A DNA stretch of 32,805 bases from Gallionella sp. (GTDB lineage Bacteria > Pseudomonadota > Gammaproteobacteria > Burkholderiales > Gallionellaceae), in assembly GCA_030700315.1 (NCBI GenBank), contig JAUYJO010000165.1, positions 1 to 32,805 on the forward strand. The letters run 5' to 3'. The translations under genes and the position numbers were made by a program. A model generated the notes under the pieces. It was not told the DNA's origin, did not search any database, and saw nothing but the letters and a program-made list of their open reading frames with translations. Positions 1 through 9,190 of this stretch are shown piece by piece; the first letter of the stretch is position 1, and the number at the start of each line of letters is the position of its first letter.

Positions 1-76
1 CACCTCGCAACGCCTCCAAACCTACCTTCGCCTTGAACTCCGGGGTGTGGGTTTTACGCTTCTTCGCTTCGCTCAT
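1..76 (-). CDS. IS3-family transposase OrfA, N-terminal fragment (runs off the window)
   Basis: The minus strand from the ATG at 76 encodes MSEAKKRKTHTPEFKAKVGL and then EALRG-like residues, the typical start of IS3-family OrfA, the helix-turn-helix DNA-binding part of the transposase. In this family OrfA is about 90-100 residues and is joined to the OrfB integrase domain by programmed frameshifting. Only about 25 codons are visible. A purine-rich AGGAAG stands just upstream as the ribosome site. Whether the copy is intact cannot be judged. The identification rests on the conserved opening, with basic residues followed by a TPEFKAKV-type motif. Confidence 0.75.
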   Translation of the reverse strand, partial: MSEAKKRKTHTPEFKAKVGLEALRG

Positions 77-135
77 TTCTTTTCTTCCTTTATGACAGCG
101 CACATCTTAAACTGCTGTCTTGAAAACAGGGTCCA
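1..135 (-). mobile_element. End of an IS3-family insertion sequence
   Basis: The left edge of the window is the 5' end of an IS3-type element read on the minus strand; the rest lies outside. The likely terminus is at about position 135, where the minus strand begins TGGACCCTG, matching the TG start usual for this family. The next bases hold the leader and ribosome site of the orfA gene. The element has cut into the sacsin-like gene remnant to its right, because that reading frame runs about 17 codons into the IS before stopping. The outer end and target duplication cannot be seen. Confidence 0.7.
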
Positions 136-750
136 CTATAAGGATCACCACGAACAGAATCTTCCGGCTGTGCGACTCGCTGACGTTGCTCAAGTTGCGC
201 AATAATTTCGGCAAGAGGAATACCGAAATCCCTAATTTTTTTCAACTCGTCCATTTCTTTCGCTGACGTGAAGCCAGCCGCCTTCGCCGATTCCTCCTTC
301 GCACGATTTTCTTCCTGACGCTCTTTGGCGCAACCACCGAAACCTATTGCTGATAGCAAACCATTTTTATCATCGTAAGGAAAATCTTTGCGAAGTTCGT
401 GCATTTCAATATCTTGGGGCACATAAAACCCGCCAGATATATCCGGAATCCACTTGGAAGTTTTTAATATAATGAACGAGATGAGAATCATATGTTCGTG
501 GAGTATGCTTCCGCATGGGGCTATAGCGGGCCTTGGTTACATCTGGAGCAGCGCCAATTAATGCATGCCAAACTAGTCGACTTGATGGAATGGACTTTTT
601 TTTCAAATACCCCTCAAGATTGATTATTGTGTAGTCCGTATTGGTGCCTGTATGAGTATCATTAGCCCATCCAAAATCGCGCTTAAATTGATAATAATCA
701 GGATGAGACTCAATGCCAGCTTTGACTACAACCAAGGCGCTCATAACCCT
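136..750 (-). pseudogene. C-terminal remnant of a sacsin-like (HATPase) defence-type protein, frameshifted and cut by IS3
   Basis: On the minus strand, residues such as RLVWHALIGA, ARYSPMRKHTP and SHLVHYIKN (in frame with the helicase fragment upstream) continue, after a one-base frameshift near 455-465, as KWIPDISGGFYVPQDI and DFPYDDKNGLLSAIGFG in another frame. From memory, this series matches the C-terminal part of very large proteins with a sacsin-type HSP90-like ATPase domain, which often lie beside helicases in defence islands. The ATPase domain itself is missing. The frame ends inside the IS3 terminus. The gene is therefore broken three ways: deletion of its front, a frameshift, and IS insertion. 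The family call is from motif memory; a distant homologue is possible. Confidence 0.6.
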
Positions 751-1740
751 TACCAGCGGTTTGGGGCACAGAATCAGCACCGATTTAATTTCGGCGCGGG
801 CTTGCAACTCTTTCAGGATCAACCCTGCTTCGATGGTCTTGCCAACACCCACATCGTCGGCGATCAGCAATCGCGGTCGATCCGCGCGCAGCAGCTTGAG
901 CACCGGGCGATATTGATAAGGCACATAGCGCACCCGCCCTGAGTGCAAGGAGTAGAGATTGGCGGAAGATGGTGCGGTCAATAACAGGGAAGTCAGGCGA
1001 GCATGAAATTCTGCAAGCGGGATAGGTGTTCGCTCATCCTGCACATCCGGGATGCTTTCAAGTTGGCTTTCGTAGTAATTTGCCTGCTTGTTATTCTCGA
1101 AAACCGAGTAGCGGCGTTCTCCGCCGGAATTGGGCAGCACAGAAAGAACAGGAAAAACCTTGTCTCGATTGGATTTTAGGCGCACCAGTTGGCCGGGCGC
1201 AAAGCCGTCCTGAATGGTCGTCGCTTGCGGCACTGCCGCAACGGCAGGCGCAACAGGAGCTGGTGGCATGACAGCGGGCGACAGGGGTGGTGCGGGAACA
1301 ACCGAGGGAGAAAATAGTGCCAACTGTTGCTGTTTGTAGTCAGCGATTTGGGTTTGTGCTGCATCGCCGACCCCGAGCATTTTTGCCAGACGTTCGAGGG
1401 TGTCGGCATCGCGGTAGGCATCGTGCGGTTCTGCCTCCGCTGCCGTGACATGAGCCCAACGATTGCGGATGGTCTGCGCCTCTTTCAGCCAGTTGCGACC
1501 TTCTTTCGGCCAATTGAAGCGTGAAGAAAGCTCAAACCAGTTTTGATCGAGCACACGCAATAAAGCAGCCAGATCGAGGCCGGACAAATTATCAATGCGC
1601 GATTGTTTAATGCGTTCTTGTTGTTGATAGGTAAGGATGCTCAGAACATGACGTTCCCACCAGTCGGCGGACAATTGAGGTAGCCACACAGCAAGGATGC
1701 TTCTAAGCTCATCAGTGAAGGAACGTAACAAATTATTCAT
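751..1740 (-). pseudogene. N-terminal remnant of a HEPN/SNF2-type helicase
   Basis: The gene starts at the ATG at 1740. Residues of about 20-120 look like a Swt1-type HEPN domain, with EAQTIRNRWAH carrying the R-N-x-x-x-H core. A Pro/Ala-rich linker follows. Then comes a SNF2/superfamily 2 helicase start with YQYRPVLKLL, Walker A DDVGVGKT and the motif Ia-like VLILCPKPLV. Right after that motif (about position 751) helicase homology stops and the frame runs on into the sacsin-like sequence. Full-length relatives are about 900-1000 residues, so motifs II-VI are lost. HEPN domains are often ribonucleases, and helicases of this sort occur in antiviral islands. The remnant is very probably inactive. 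Confidence 0.65.
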
Positions 1741-2010
1741 ATCGGCACCTCATGGCGCTCGGTTAAGCAATCATTGGCCGTAAATGGGGCGTAGGGTGGG
1801 TGAGGCAGCAAGGCCGTTATCCACCGAATAGAAGTTGCGCGAGAGATCAGCATACGGCGGATAACGCTGCGCTCATCCGCCCCTATTGTGCAGGAGCAAT
1901 AGGTTGCTCCATCGTAACAGAGCCGCAACCACTTAACCGAGTGCCATGAATATCAGCATCTGTTATTCGTTTTATGTGATGCTAACACGAAGACAAAGCC
2001 GGATTGCAGG
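1741..2010. other. Intergenic stretch with a REP-like repeat
   Basis: No convincing gene is seen between the helicase remnant and cbbQ. The segment at about 1795-1885 carries GTAGGGTGGGTGAGG and GCGGATAACGCTGCGCTCATCCGC, words of dispersed extragenic repeats. The ACGCTGCGCTCATCCG word recurs near 16006-16021, and related sequence lies near 28660-28760. It is most likely debris between the rearranged defence remnant and the conserved chromosome. Confidence 0.5.
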
Positions 2011-2814
2011 CTACCCGAACACCGCATCGATCGTGTGATCAAGTGTGTCACGAATGTCCGCATCGTCGGTTATCGGGCGCACCAGAGCCATGCGGCACGC
2101 GGCACGCGGCGCGACGCCACCTTTGATCAGGATCGCTGCATACACCAGCAGGCGCGTGGATATGCCCTCGTCCAGCCCGTGCCCTTTCAGGTTGCGCGCC
2201 GCGCCACCGATTTTCACCAGCTGCGCGGACAAACCGGCTTCGATGCCGGTTTCTTGGCTGAGAATCTGCGCCTCGATATCGGGCGACGGATAATCGAAAT
2301 CGAAGGCGGTAAAGCGCTGTTTGGTGGATTGCTTCAAATCCTTGAGTAAACTCTGGTAGCCGGGATTGTAGGAGATTACCAACTGGAAATCGGGATGCGC
2401 CGCGAGCAGCTCGCCCTTCTTGTCCAGCGGCAGGGTGCGGCGATGGTCGGTCAGCGGGTGGATCACTACCGTGGTGTCCTGGCGCGCCTCGACGATTTCG
2501 TCGAGATAGCAAATCGCGCCGATGCGCGCCGCCGTGGTCAGCGGCCCATCCAGCCAGCGCGTGCCGTTGGCGTCGAGCAGATAGCGCCCGACCAGGTCGC
2601 TGGCGGTCATGTCTTCGTTGCACGCCACGGTAATCAGCGGCCTGTCGAGTTTCCACGCCATGTATTCGACGAAGCGGGATTTACCGCAGCCGGTCGGGCC
2701 TATTATCATCACCGGCAGGCGCGCCGCATAGGCGGCTTCGTACAGCGCAACTTCATCGCCCTGCGACTGATAAAACGGCTCCCCGCTTATTTTGTACTGG
2801 TCTTTATTGGTCAT
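2011..2814 (-). CDS. cbbQ: CbbQ/NorQ-type MoxR AAA+ ATPase
   Basis: This 267-residue AAA+ ATPase belongs to the MoxR/CbbQ-NorQ-GpvN group. Walker A is GPTGCGKS (residues 39-46). Walker B is AICYLDEIVEA with D105 and E106. Sensor-1 is close to SYNPGYQ. CbbQ works with the von Willebrand-domain protein CbbO to re-activate inhibited RuBisCO. NorQ does a similar job for nitric oxide reductase, and the two are hard to tell apart by motif alone. The start at 2814 has a GGGAGG ribosome site. The gene follows gatB, and no cbbO or RuBisCO gene is in the window; downstream, where cbbO would be expected, lies the rearranged region at 1-2010. The gene name is therefore moderately supported. Confidence 0.75.
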   Translation of the reverse strand: MTNKDQYKISGEPFYQSQGDEVALYEAAYAARLPVMIIGPTGCGKSRFVEYMAWKLDRPLITVACNEDMTASDLVGRYLLDANGTRWLDGPLTTAARIGAICYLDEIVEARQDTTVVIHPLTDHRRTLPLDKKGELLAAHPDFQLVISYNPGYQSLLKDLKQSTKQRFTAFDFDYPSPDIEAQILSQETGIEAGLSAQLVKIGGAARNLKGHGLDEGISTRLLVYAAILIKGGVAPRAACRMALVRPITDDADIRDTLDHTIDAVFG

Positions 2815-2826
2815 GCTGCCTCCCTC

Positions 2827-2852
2827 TGCTCACCTCAACGATGAGGTGAGCA
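2827..2852. repeat. Perfect 11-bp stem-loop upstream of cbbQ
   Basis: TGCTCACCTCA (2827-2837) pairs perfectly with TGAGGTGAGCA (2842-2852) around a 4-base loop. It lies between gatB and cbbQ, directly upstream of the cbbQ ribosome site, and has no T-run on either strand. It could affect cbbQ mRNA stability or translation rather than termination. Confidence 0.5.
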
Positions 2853-2892
2853 CATGTTCTTTGCCTCTGCCAAACTCATCCGCTTGGCTTAT

Positions 2893-4413
2893 CTAGCCAG
2901 CCAGCTTTTTCTTCAATATATCGTTAAGCTGCGCCGGGTTGGCTTTGCCCTTGCTGGCCTTCATCGCGATGCCCACGAAGAAGCCGAACAGCTTGTCCTT
3001 GCCGCTGCGATACTCTGCCACTTTTTCGGCGTTGGCGGCGATGATCTCGTCCACCAACGCTTCGATTGCGCCGCTGTCGGAGACTTGTTTCAATCCCTTC
3101 GCTTCGATGATCGCATCGGCTTCGCCGCCTTCTGCCCACAGGGTGCGGAACACTTCTTTTGCGCCGGAGTTGGAGAGGGTGTTATCTGCGATACGCCGCA
3201 ATATGCCGCCGAGCTGCTGTGCGCTGATCGGGCATTGCGCCATGTCGAGACCGTCGCGGTTCAACTGGGCGCTCACCTCGCCGATGAGCCAGTTCGCACA
3301 GAGTTTGGCTTCGATTCCGGCAAACCCCTCCCCAGCCCTCCCCTTGTCAGGGGAGGGAGCTATTACTCCTCCCATGACAAGGGGAGGCCGGGAGGGGTTT
3401 GTCGCAGCCTCAAAGAAATCCGCCATCGCGCGTGACGCGGTGAGAAGGCTCGCATCATAAGTGGACAAGCCGAGCTCGTTCACATAGCGTGCCTGTTTGG
3501 CCTGTGGCAGCTCGGGCAGCGTGGCGCGCACCTGTTCGATCCATTGCGGCGAGATGTCCAGCGGCAGCAGGTCGGGGTCGGGGAAATAACGGTAATCGTG
3601 CGCGTCTTCCTTGCTGCGCATCATGCGCGTCGCGCCGCTGTCCGGGTCGAACAGCACGGTGGCCTGGTGGATTGCGCCACCATTTTCCAGCGTGTCGATC
3701 TGCCACCTGGCTTCGTAGTTGATCGCCTGTTCGAGGAAGCGGAACGAGTTGAGGTTCTTTACCTCGCGGCGCGTACCGAGCGGTGCGCCTGATTTGCGCA
3801 CCGACACGTTGGCGTCGCAACGGAACGAGCCTTCCTGCATGTTGCCGTCGCAGATGCCGATCCACTGCACCAGCGTGTGCAATGCTTTGGCATACGCCAC
3901 CGCTTCGGCGGCGGACCGCATATCCGGTTCTGAGACGATCTCCAAGAGCGGCGTGCCGGCGCGGTTCAAGTCGATGCCGGTCATGCCGTGGAAATCCTCA
4001 TGCAGCGACTTGCCCGCATCTTCTTCCAGATGTGCGCGGGTGAGGCGCACCCGCTTTTCGTAGGGTTGCACTTTACCTGACGCGGGCACATGAATCGTCA
4101 GCTCGCCGTTGCCCACCACCGGCAGGTCGAACTGGCTGATCTGGTAACCTTTGGGCAGGTCGGGGTAGAAATAATTTTTGCGCGCAAACACCGAGCGCGG
4201 CGCGATATGCGCGCCGGTGGCGAGGCCGAATTTGATCGCGCGTTCGACGGCACCCTTGTTCAGCACCGGCAATACGCCGGGCAGTGCGATGCTCACCGCA
4301 TCCGCCTGGGTGTTCGGCTCCGCGCCAAACGCGGTCGATGCGCCGCAGAAGATTTTGCTATTGGTCGAAAGCTGTGCGTGTACTTCCAGCCCGATAACGA
4401 TTTCCCAAGTCAT
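2893..4413 (-). CDS. gatB: Asp-tRNA(Asn)/Glu-tRNA(Gln) amidotransferase subunit B
   Basis: This is subunit B of GatCAB, which activates the side chain of mischarged Asp-tRNA(Asn) or Glu-tRNA(Gln) and accepts ammonia from GatA. The protein (506 residues) starts with [20 protein letters not shown] and carries the family landmarks [22 protein letters not shown] and [13 protein letters not shown]. The C-terminal YqeY-like tail ends in [16 protein letters not shown]. The usual length is about 475-480. The excess is a 27-codon in-frame palindromic insert at 3321-3401, between MADFFEAA and [12 protein letters not shown]. It follows gatA with a repeat-filled gap of about 155 bases. The start at 4413 has AAAGGG upstream. 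Confidence 0.95.
   Translation of the reverse strand: MTWEIVIGLEVHAQLSTNSKIFCGASTAFGAEPNTQADAVSIALPGVLPVLNKGAVERAIKFGLATGAHIAPRSVFARKNYFYPDLPKGYQISQFDLPVVGNGELTIHVPASGKVQPYEKRVRLTRAHLEEDAGKSLHEDFHGMTGIDLNRAGTPLLEIVSEPDMRSAAEAVAYAKALHTLVQWIGICDGNMQEGSFRCDANVSVRKSGAPLGTRREVKNLNSFRFLEQAINYEARWQIDTLENGGAIHQATVLFDPDSGATRMMRSKEDAHDYRYFPDPDLLPLDISPQWIEQVRATLPELPQAKQARYVNELGLSTYDASLLTASRAMADFFEAATNPSRPPLVMGGVIAPSPDKGRAGEGFAGIEAKLCANWLIGEVSAQLNRDGLDMAQCPISAQQLGGILRRIADNTLSNSGAKEVFRTLWAEGGEADAIIEAKGLKQVSDSGAIEALVDEIIAANAEKVAEYRSGKDKLFGFFVGIAMKASKGKANPAQLNDILKKKLAG
3321..3401. repeat. 81-bp palindromic repeat element inserted in frame in gatB
   Basis: The outer arms CAAACCCCTCC (3321-3331) and GGAGGGGTTTG (3391-3401) are perfect inverted repeats. 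Inside them CCTCCCCTTGTCA-type arms also pair. The unit is exactly 81 bases, or 27 codons, so it keeps the gatB frame and adds a peptide beginning [13 protein letters not shown] second copy of the same palindrome, with about the same length and design, lies between genes at 22672-22752, which shows that this is a dispersed element and not part of the gatB family. Confidence 0.85.
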
Positions 4414-4433
4414 ATTTAAACCCTTTTAGCCAC

Positions 4434-4490
4434 ATAACCAGCGACTTGGCTGGCGTTTTTTGCCAGCTTAGTCGAATGGCTAGTTGTTAT
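4434..4490. repeat. Dispersed hairpin repeat, family B, copy 1
   Basis: The core is AACCAGCGACTTGGCTGGC, then a T-rich loop, then GCCAGC and TTAGTCGAATGGCTAGTTG. An inner perfect stem GCTGGC/GCCAGC and an outer imperfect stem (GACT/AGTC and AACCAG/CTAGTT) can form. Related copies lie at 9083-9136, 15958-16006 and, inverted, 25748-25796. It sits just upstream of gatB (after gatA) and could act as a weak terminator or mRNA-stabilising hairpin. Confidence 0.7.
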
Positions 4491-4500
4491 ATCTAGAGCA

Positions 4501-4558
4501 CACAGAGATCACAGAGGAAGTGCAGAGGGTTTTCTCTGTGTACTCTGTGATCTCTGTG
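4501..4558. repeat. Perfect 16-bp inverted repeat between gatA and gatB
   Basis: CACAGAGATCACAGAG (4501-4516) is the exact reverse complement of CTCTGTGATCTCTGTG (4543-4558). The 26-base loop holds a nested CAGAG/CTCTG stem. It lies in the gatA-gatB gap next to the family B repeat, so this gap is essentially all repeat DNA. It resembles extragenic palindromes common in betaproteobacteria. Confidence 0.7.
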
Positions 4559-4569
4559 GCTAATGATTT

Positions 4570-6039
4570 TCAAATGCCATTCGGCGCGCGGCTATGCCAA
4601 TCCGTCGCCAGTTGATATTGGTGCGCGACATTCAGCATGCGCGCCTCGTCGAAATAGTTACCGATGATCTGCAAGCCGACCGGCATACCCGGATTGCCAT
4701 TGTTGGCCGCGCCGAAACCGCAGGGGATCGACATGCCGGGTAGGCCGGCCAAGTTCACGGCGATGGTGTAGATGTCGGACAAGTACATCTGCACCGGATC
4801 GTCACCCTTCTCGCCCAATTTGAACGCCGTCGAAGGCGAGGTCGGGCCCATGATGATGTCGCACCGCTTGTATGCCTCGGTAAAGTCCTGCGCGATCAGG
4901 CGGCGGATTTTCTGCGCCTGCAAATAATAGGCGTCGTAATAGCCGTGGCTCAGCACGTAGGTGCCGATCATGATGCGGCGCTTCACTTCTGCGCCGAAGC
5001 CCTGCGCGCGGCTTTTTTCGTACATATCGGCGAGGTCGCCGTATTCGGGCGCGCGGTAACCGTAGCGCACACCGTCGAAGCGCGACAGGTTGCTCGACGC
5101 TTCCGCCGGCGCCAGCACGTAATACACCGGCACCGATAGTTTGGAATTGGGCAGGCTGATTTCGACCATGGTCGCGCCGAGCTTTTTGTATTCGGCGAGT
5201 GCGGCTTCGACGGCTTGCGCCACGTCGCTGTCCAACCCTTCGGCAAAAAATTCTTTTGGCAGGCCGATGCGTAGGCCGTTCAGCGGCCGCGCCAGATCGC
5301 GTGCGTAGTCTTCCTTGTCGCGCTGCAGCGAGGTCGAGTCGCGTTCATCGAAACCGGCCATCACGTTCAGCATCAGCGCGAGATCTTCCGCGCTGCGTGC
5401 CATCGGCCCCGCCTGGTCGAGGCTGGAGGCGAAGGCGATCATGCCGTAGCGCGACACCACACCGTAGGTTGGTTTCAGACCGGAAATGCCGCACAGCGCG
5501 GCGGGCTGGCGGATCGCGCCGCCGGTATCGGTGCCGGTCGCTGCCGCACACAAGCGTGCCGCGACCGCCGCCGCTGTGCCGCCTGAACTGCCGCCGGGCA
5601 CACGCGCCGTATCCCAGGGGTTTTTCACCGGGCCGCAGTGCGAAGTTTCGTTGGACGAGCCCATCGCGAACTCGTCCATGTTGGTCTTGCCGAGATTCAC
5701 CGCGCCGGCATTATTGAATTGCGCGATGACATGCGCGTCGTAGGGCGAGACAAAATTGTGCAGCATTTTCGAGCCGCAAGTGGTGAGCCAACCCTTGGCG
5801 CAGAAAATGTCTTTTTGCGCGAAAGGGATGCCGGTCAGCACATCGGCCTGGCCGGCGGCAAGGCGGGCATCCGCTACGCTCGCCTGGGCCAGCGAAGTTT
5901 CCGGCCTGACGGTGATATAGGCGTTAAGCTTCGGGTTGAGGCTGGCGATGCGGTTGAGGTAAAGCTGCGTCAGTTCGACGCTGGAAATTGTCTTTGCAGC
6001 AAGGGCTGCAGATAGCTGTTTGAGGCTTGCGTTTATCAT
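4570..6039 (-). CDS. gatA: Asp-tRNA(Asn)/Glu-tRNA(Gln) amidotransferase subunit A, with nucleophile Ser replaced by Ala
   Basis: This is the glutaminase subunit of GatCAB (489 residues, normal length). It belongs to the amidase-signature family, with a Lys-cisSer-Ser triad. K76 (FAQKDIF) and cis-Ser S151 (PGGSSGG) are present. At residue 175 the motif reads [11 protein letters not shown] instead of the usual TGGSIRQPA, so the serine that forms the acyl-enzyme is Ala (codon GCG at 5515-5517). The constant offset of 3 from the K79/S154/S178 numbering of the Staphylococcus enzyme supports the alignment. The start at 6039 ([13 protein letters not shown]) matches the family; an upstream extension would be read from repeat DNA. 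The rest is intact, so this is either a true loss of glutaminase activity or a base-call error. Confidence 0.93.
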   Translation of the reverse strand: MINASLKQLSAALAAKTISSVELTQLYLNRIASLNPKLNAYITVRPETSLAQASVADARLAAGQADVLTGIPFAQKDIFCAKGWLTTCGSKMLHNFVSPYDAHVIAQFNNAGAVNLGKTNMDEFAMGSSNETSHCGPVKNPWDTARVPGGSSGGTAAAVAARLCAAATGTDTGGAIRQPAALCGISGLKPTYGVVSRYGMIAFASSLDQAGPMARSAEDLALMLNVMAGFDERDSTSLQRDKEDYARDLARPLNGLRIGLPKEFFAEGLDSDVAQAVEAALAEYKKLGATMVEISLPNSKLSVPVYYVLAPAEASSNLSRFDGVRYGYRAPEYGDLADMYEKSRAQGFGAEVKRRIMIGTYVLSHGYYDAYYLQAQKIRRLIAQDFTEAYKRCDIIMGPTSPSTAFKLGEKGDDPVQMYLSDIYTIAVNLAGLPGMSIPCGFGAANNGNPGMPVGLQIIGNYFDEARMLNVAHQYQLATDWHSRAPNGI

Positions 6040-6045
6040 TTTGCG

Positions 6046-6128
6046 AGGGGAAGGGGGAAGGGTAAAGGGGGAAGGGTAAACCCTCCATGCCGCCGTTACC
6101 CTTCTCTCTTCTCCCTTCTCCCTTCTCT
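6046..6128. repeat. Purine/pyrimidine imperfect inverted repeat between gatC and gatA
   Basis: A G/A-rich block of repeated GGGGAAGGG and AGGGTAAAG units (about 6046-6080) is followed by a C/T-rich block of repeated CTTCTCCC units (about 6105-6128). The two are imperfect reverse complements. The stretch fills the gap between gatC and gatA and leaves no clear ribosome site before gatA. It looks like a dispersed low-complexity palindrome. Confidence 0.55.
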
Positions 6129-6427
6129 TATTCGATAACTTGTGGAACCAGGTACAGCCCCGCTTCCACCTGTGGGGCAATAGTCTGGAACAGTTCGCGC
6201 TGGTTGGTTTCGGTGACGGCATCCTCGCGCAGCCGTTGCGATACATCCTGGGCGTGCGACATGGGAGCGATGCCTGTGGTATCGACGGCCTGCATCTCCT
6301 CGATCAGTGCGAAAATGCCGGACAATTGGGCGCGGGCGGTTTCGATTTCCGCTTCGCTCATCGCCAGCCGCGCCAGACGGGCAACTTTGCGGACATCTGC
6401 ATTGGCCAAGAATATGGTAGAGGACAT
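6128..6427 (-). CDS. gatC: Asp-tRNA(Asn)/Glu-tRNA(Gln) amidotransferase subunit C
   Basis: This small GatCAB subunit (99 residues) wraps around GatA and stabilises it against GatB. It has the family pattern: [18 protein letters not shown] near the start, a central [16 protein letters not shown], and the C-terminal [21 protein letters not shown]. The start is placed at 6427 ([12 protein letters not shown]), which gives the normal length and lies opposite mreB. It is the first gene of the gatC-gatA-gatB-cbbQ series and diverges from mreB, with only 82 bases between the two starts for both promoters. Confidence 0.95.
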   Translation of the reverse strand: MSSTIFLANADVRKVARLARLAMSEAEIETARAQLSGIFALIEEMQAVDTTGIAPMSHAQDVSQRLREDAVTETNQRELFQTIAPQVEAGLYLVPQVIE

Positions 6428-6494
6428 AGTAAAAACTTTATTGGAATAAGGCCAATAGGGTATCATAAACGGGTTTATCGGCGCACCTCTTTGA

Positions 6495-7553
<1,059 letters not shown>

Positions 7554-7596
7554 TTTTCATAACCCCTCACCCCTCAAAAGCCGCGATGGAACGTCG

Positions 7597-8499
7597 TTGA
7601 CAGACAACACACAATCCTTCCAGTTTTTCAACCGCGGTCCCAGCCCGGCGGTGCGGCTGGTGTTCTTCTCGGTGCTCTCACTACTGTTGCTGTTCATCGA
7701 CGCGCGTTTCCGCTATCTGGAATCCACGCGCAGCGCGCTGTCCGTGCTGGTCTCGCCGATACAGCGGCTGGCGACCTTGCCGGGCGAACTGTGGCAACAT
7801 GCAGGCGATTTCTTTACCACGCAACGCCGCCTGGTGGAAGAAAATCAGGCGCTGCATCAACAGCATGAACGCGATGCGGCGCAGTTGTCGCAGTTACAGG
7901 CATTGCAGCAGGAAACCCGGCAGTTGCGCAATTTGCTGAAACTGCCGCAACACGGCGAACTCGCCGCGCAAGCGGCAGAAATCGTATATGCCGAGCGGGA
8001 CGTATTCAAGCGCAAGGTGATCATCGACAAAGGCGCAAACGCCAACGTGCTGATCGGGCAGGTGGTGAGGGACGACGCCGGTATCGTCGGCCAGGTTACC
8101 CGCGTTTACCCCTGGCTTGCCGAAGTGACCATGATTACCGAGAAGGATCATGCCGTGCCGGTCATGGTGTTGCGCAACGGGCTGCGCACCATCGTGTTCG
8201 GCGCGGGCGACACCAGCCAGCTGTCGCTGCGCTACATGCCGGTCAGCTCAGACATCCAGCATGACGATCTGCTGGTCACTTCGGGCATCGACGGCGTCTA
8301 TCCGCCCGGCATCCCGGTCGCCAAAGTGGTAAAAATCGAACGCGACCCCGCTTACCCGTTTGCGCGCATCACCTGCCTGCCGGTGGCCGGAGTGGATAAC
8401 CATCGCCACCTGATGATTCTATCCGGACTGCCGCAGCCGCCCGAGCGGCCCGCAGGGGAGCGGGCGGAGCAACATTTGAAAATGAAACAGAAAAAATAA
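7597..8499 (+). CDS. mreC: Rod shape-determining protein MreC
   Basis: MreC is the periplasmic scaffold of the elongasome and links MreB/MreD to PBP2. The protein is about 300 residues. It has a short cytoplasmic head (FNRGPSPAVRL), one membrane helix near residues 20-38 (LVFFSVLSLLLLFI), a coiled coil rich in Gln/Glu/Leu around 70-110, and the MreC beta-domain. No ATG in frame fits. A TTG at 7597 is the best start because it keeps the short head usual in betaproteobacteria, with GATGGAA upstream. The last base of its stop codon is the first base of the mreD start, so the two are translationally coupled. Confidence 0.93.
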   Translation: MTDNTQSFQFFNRGPSPAVRLVFFSVLSLLLLFIDARFRYLESTRSALSVLVSPIQRLATLPGELWQHAGDFFTTQRRLVEENQALHQQHERDAAQLSQLQALQQETRQLRNLLKLPQHGELAAQAAEIVYAERDVFKRKVIIDKGANANVLIGQVVRDDAGIVGQVTRVYPWLAEVTMITEKDHAVPVMVLRNGLRTIVFGAGDTSQLSLRYMPVSSDIQHDDLLVTSGIDGVYPPGIPVAKVVKIERDPAYPFARITCLPVAGVDNHRHLMILSGLPQPPERPAGERAEQHLKMKQKK

Positions 8500-9014
8500 T
8501 GCCTTATTCTGCCGACACAAAACCTGAAATCCAGCGCCCGATCAGCAATGCCTTCATCGCATCGAGCGTATTGGTTGCGCTGTTTCTGAACGGGCTGCCG
8601 TGGGAGGGGATGGGGCTGATACTGCGCCCGGATTTTGTCGCCGTGGTGATGCTGTACTGGTGTACGCATAAACCGCTGCGCGTCGGCATCGGCCTGGCCT
8701 GGGCGGTGGGCATACTTGCCGATGTGGCCGACGCCAGTCTGTTCGGCCAGCATGCGCTGGCCTATACCTTGCTTGCATTCGGCGGCGTAATGTTGCATCA
8801 CCGCTTGAAGATGTTCAACCTGCGCCAGCAGACCACGCATGTATTTATCGTTCTGGCGCTGACCTACGCGGTGTATGCGCTGGTTCACTGGCAGGTAAAT
8901 GGCTATATGGTATGGCCGTATTTTCTCGGCTGCCTGACTTCGACCCTGCTGTGGGCGCCGCTCAGCCTCATGTTGCAGGCGGCGCAGCGGATACGCGCGG
9001 ATCGTGACCATTAA
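8499..9014 (+). CDS. mreD: Rod shape-determining protein MreD
   Basis: MreD is the small integral membrane partner of MreC (171 residues). It has about five hydrophobic helices and a family-typical WEGMGLILRPDFVAVVMLYW segment, with PDF before a helix and further helices such as VGIGLAWAVGILADV. It joins the MreBCD-PBP2-RodA complex that builds the lateral wall. Its ATG overlaps the mreC TAA by one base. The stop codon is the TAA that opens a dispersed repeat (see 9012). The gap to mrdA is 237 bases and is filled by three repeat families. Confidence 0.93.
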   Translation: MPYSADTKPEIQRPISNAFIASSVLVALFLNGLPWEGMGLILRPDFVAVVMLYWCTHKPLRVGIGLAWAVGILADVADASLFGQHALAYTLLAFGGVMLHHRLKMFNLRQQTTHVFIVLALTYAVYALVHWQVNGYMVWPYFLGCLTSTLLWAPLSLMLQAAQRIRADRDH

Positions 9015-9042
9015 CGTGAAACTCGCGCAGCGATTCGTTCGC
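9012..9042 (+). repeat. Dispersed repeat, family D (gene-end module), copy 1
   Basis: The sequence TAACGTGAAACTCGCGCAGC followed by GATTCGTTCGCC begins with the mreD stop codon. Near-identical text, in inverse orientation, ends the Cas6-like gene (23228-23257). Shorter copies lie at 25819-25846 (inverted), 28070-28091 and 28569-28584. Confidence 0.75.
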
Positions 9043-9082
9043 CTGGCTACGCCCCCCTCGCTTCGCTCTCCCCGCTTGCGGG

Positions 9083-9136
9083 ATAACCAGCGGCTTGGCT
9101 GCGGTTGTTTGCAGCCTAGTCAGATGGCTAGTAGTT
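9083..9136 (+). repeat. Dispersed hairpin repeat, family B, copy 2
   Basis: AACCAGCGGCTTGGCTGC, a short G/T-rich loop, then GCAGCCTAGTCAGATGGCTAG. The inner stem GGCTGC/GCAGCC differs in sequence from copy 1 but pairs equally well, while the flanks are conserved. This is the expected pattern for a structure-selected element. Confidence 0.7.
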
Positions 9137-9190
9137 TCACCAGTTATTTCACCCGGAGGATTGAGGAGAGGGAAAGCGTAGCGAGGGTTC

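Noticed and set aside
4434-4490. Integron attC site
   Set aside because: The stem-loop lacks the paired RYYYAAC and GTTRRRY core sites expected of attC, and no integrase is present.
6040-6246. A 69-residue N-terminal extension of GatA
   Set aside because: It is read through the purine/pyrimidine repeat and the end of gatC; the family start MINASLKQL at 6039 gives normal length.
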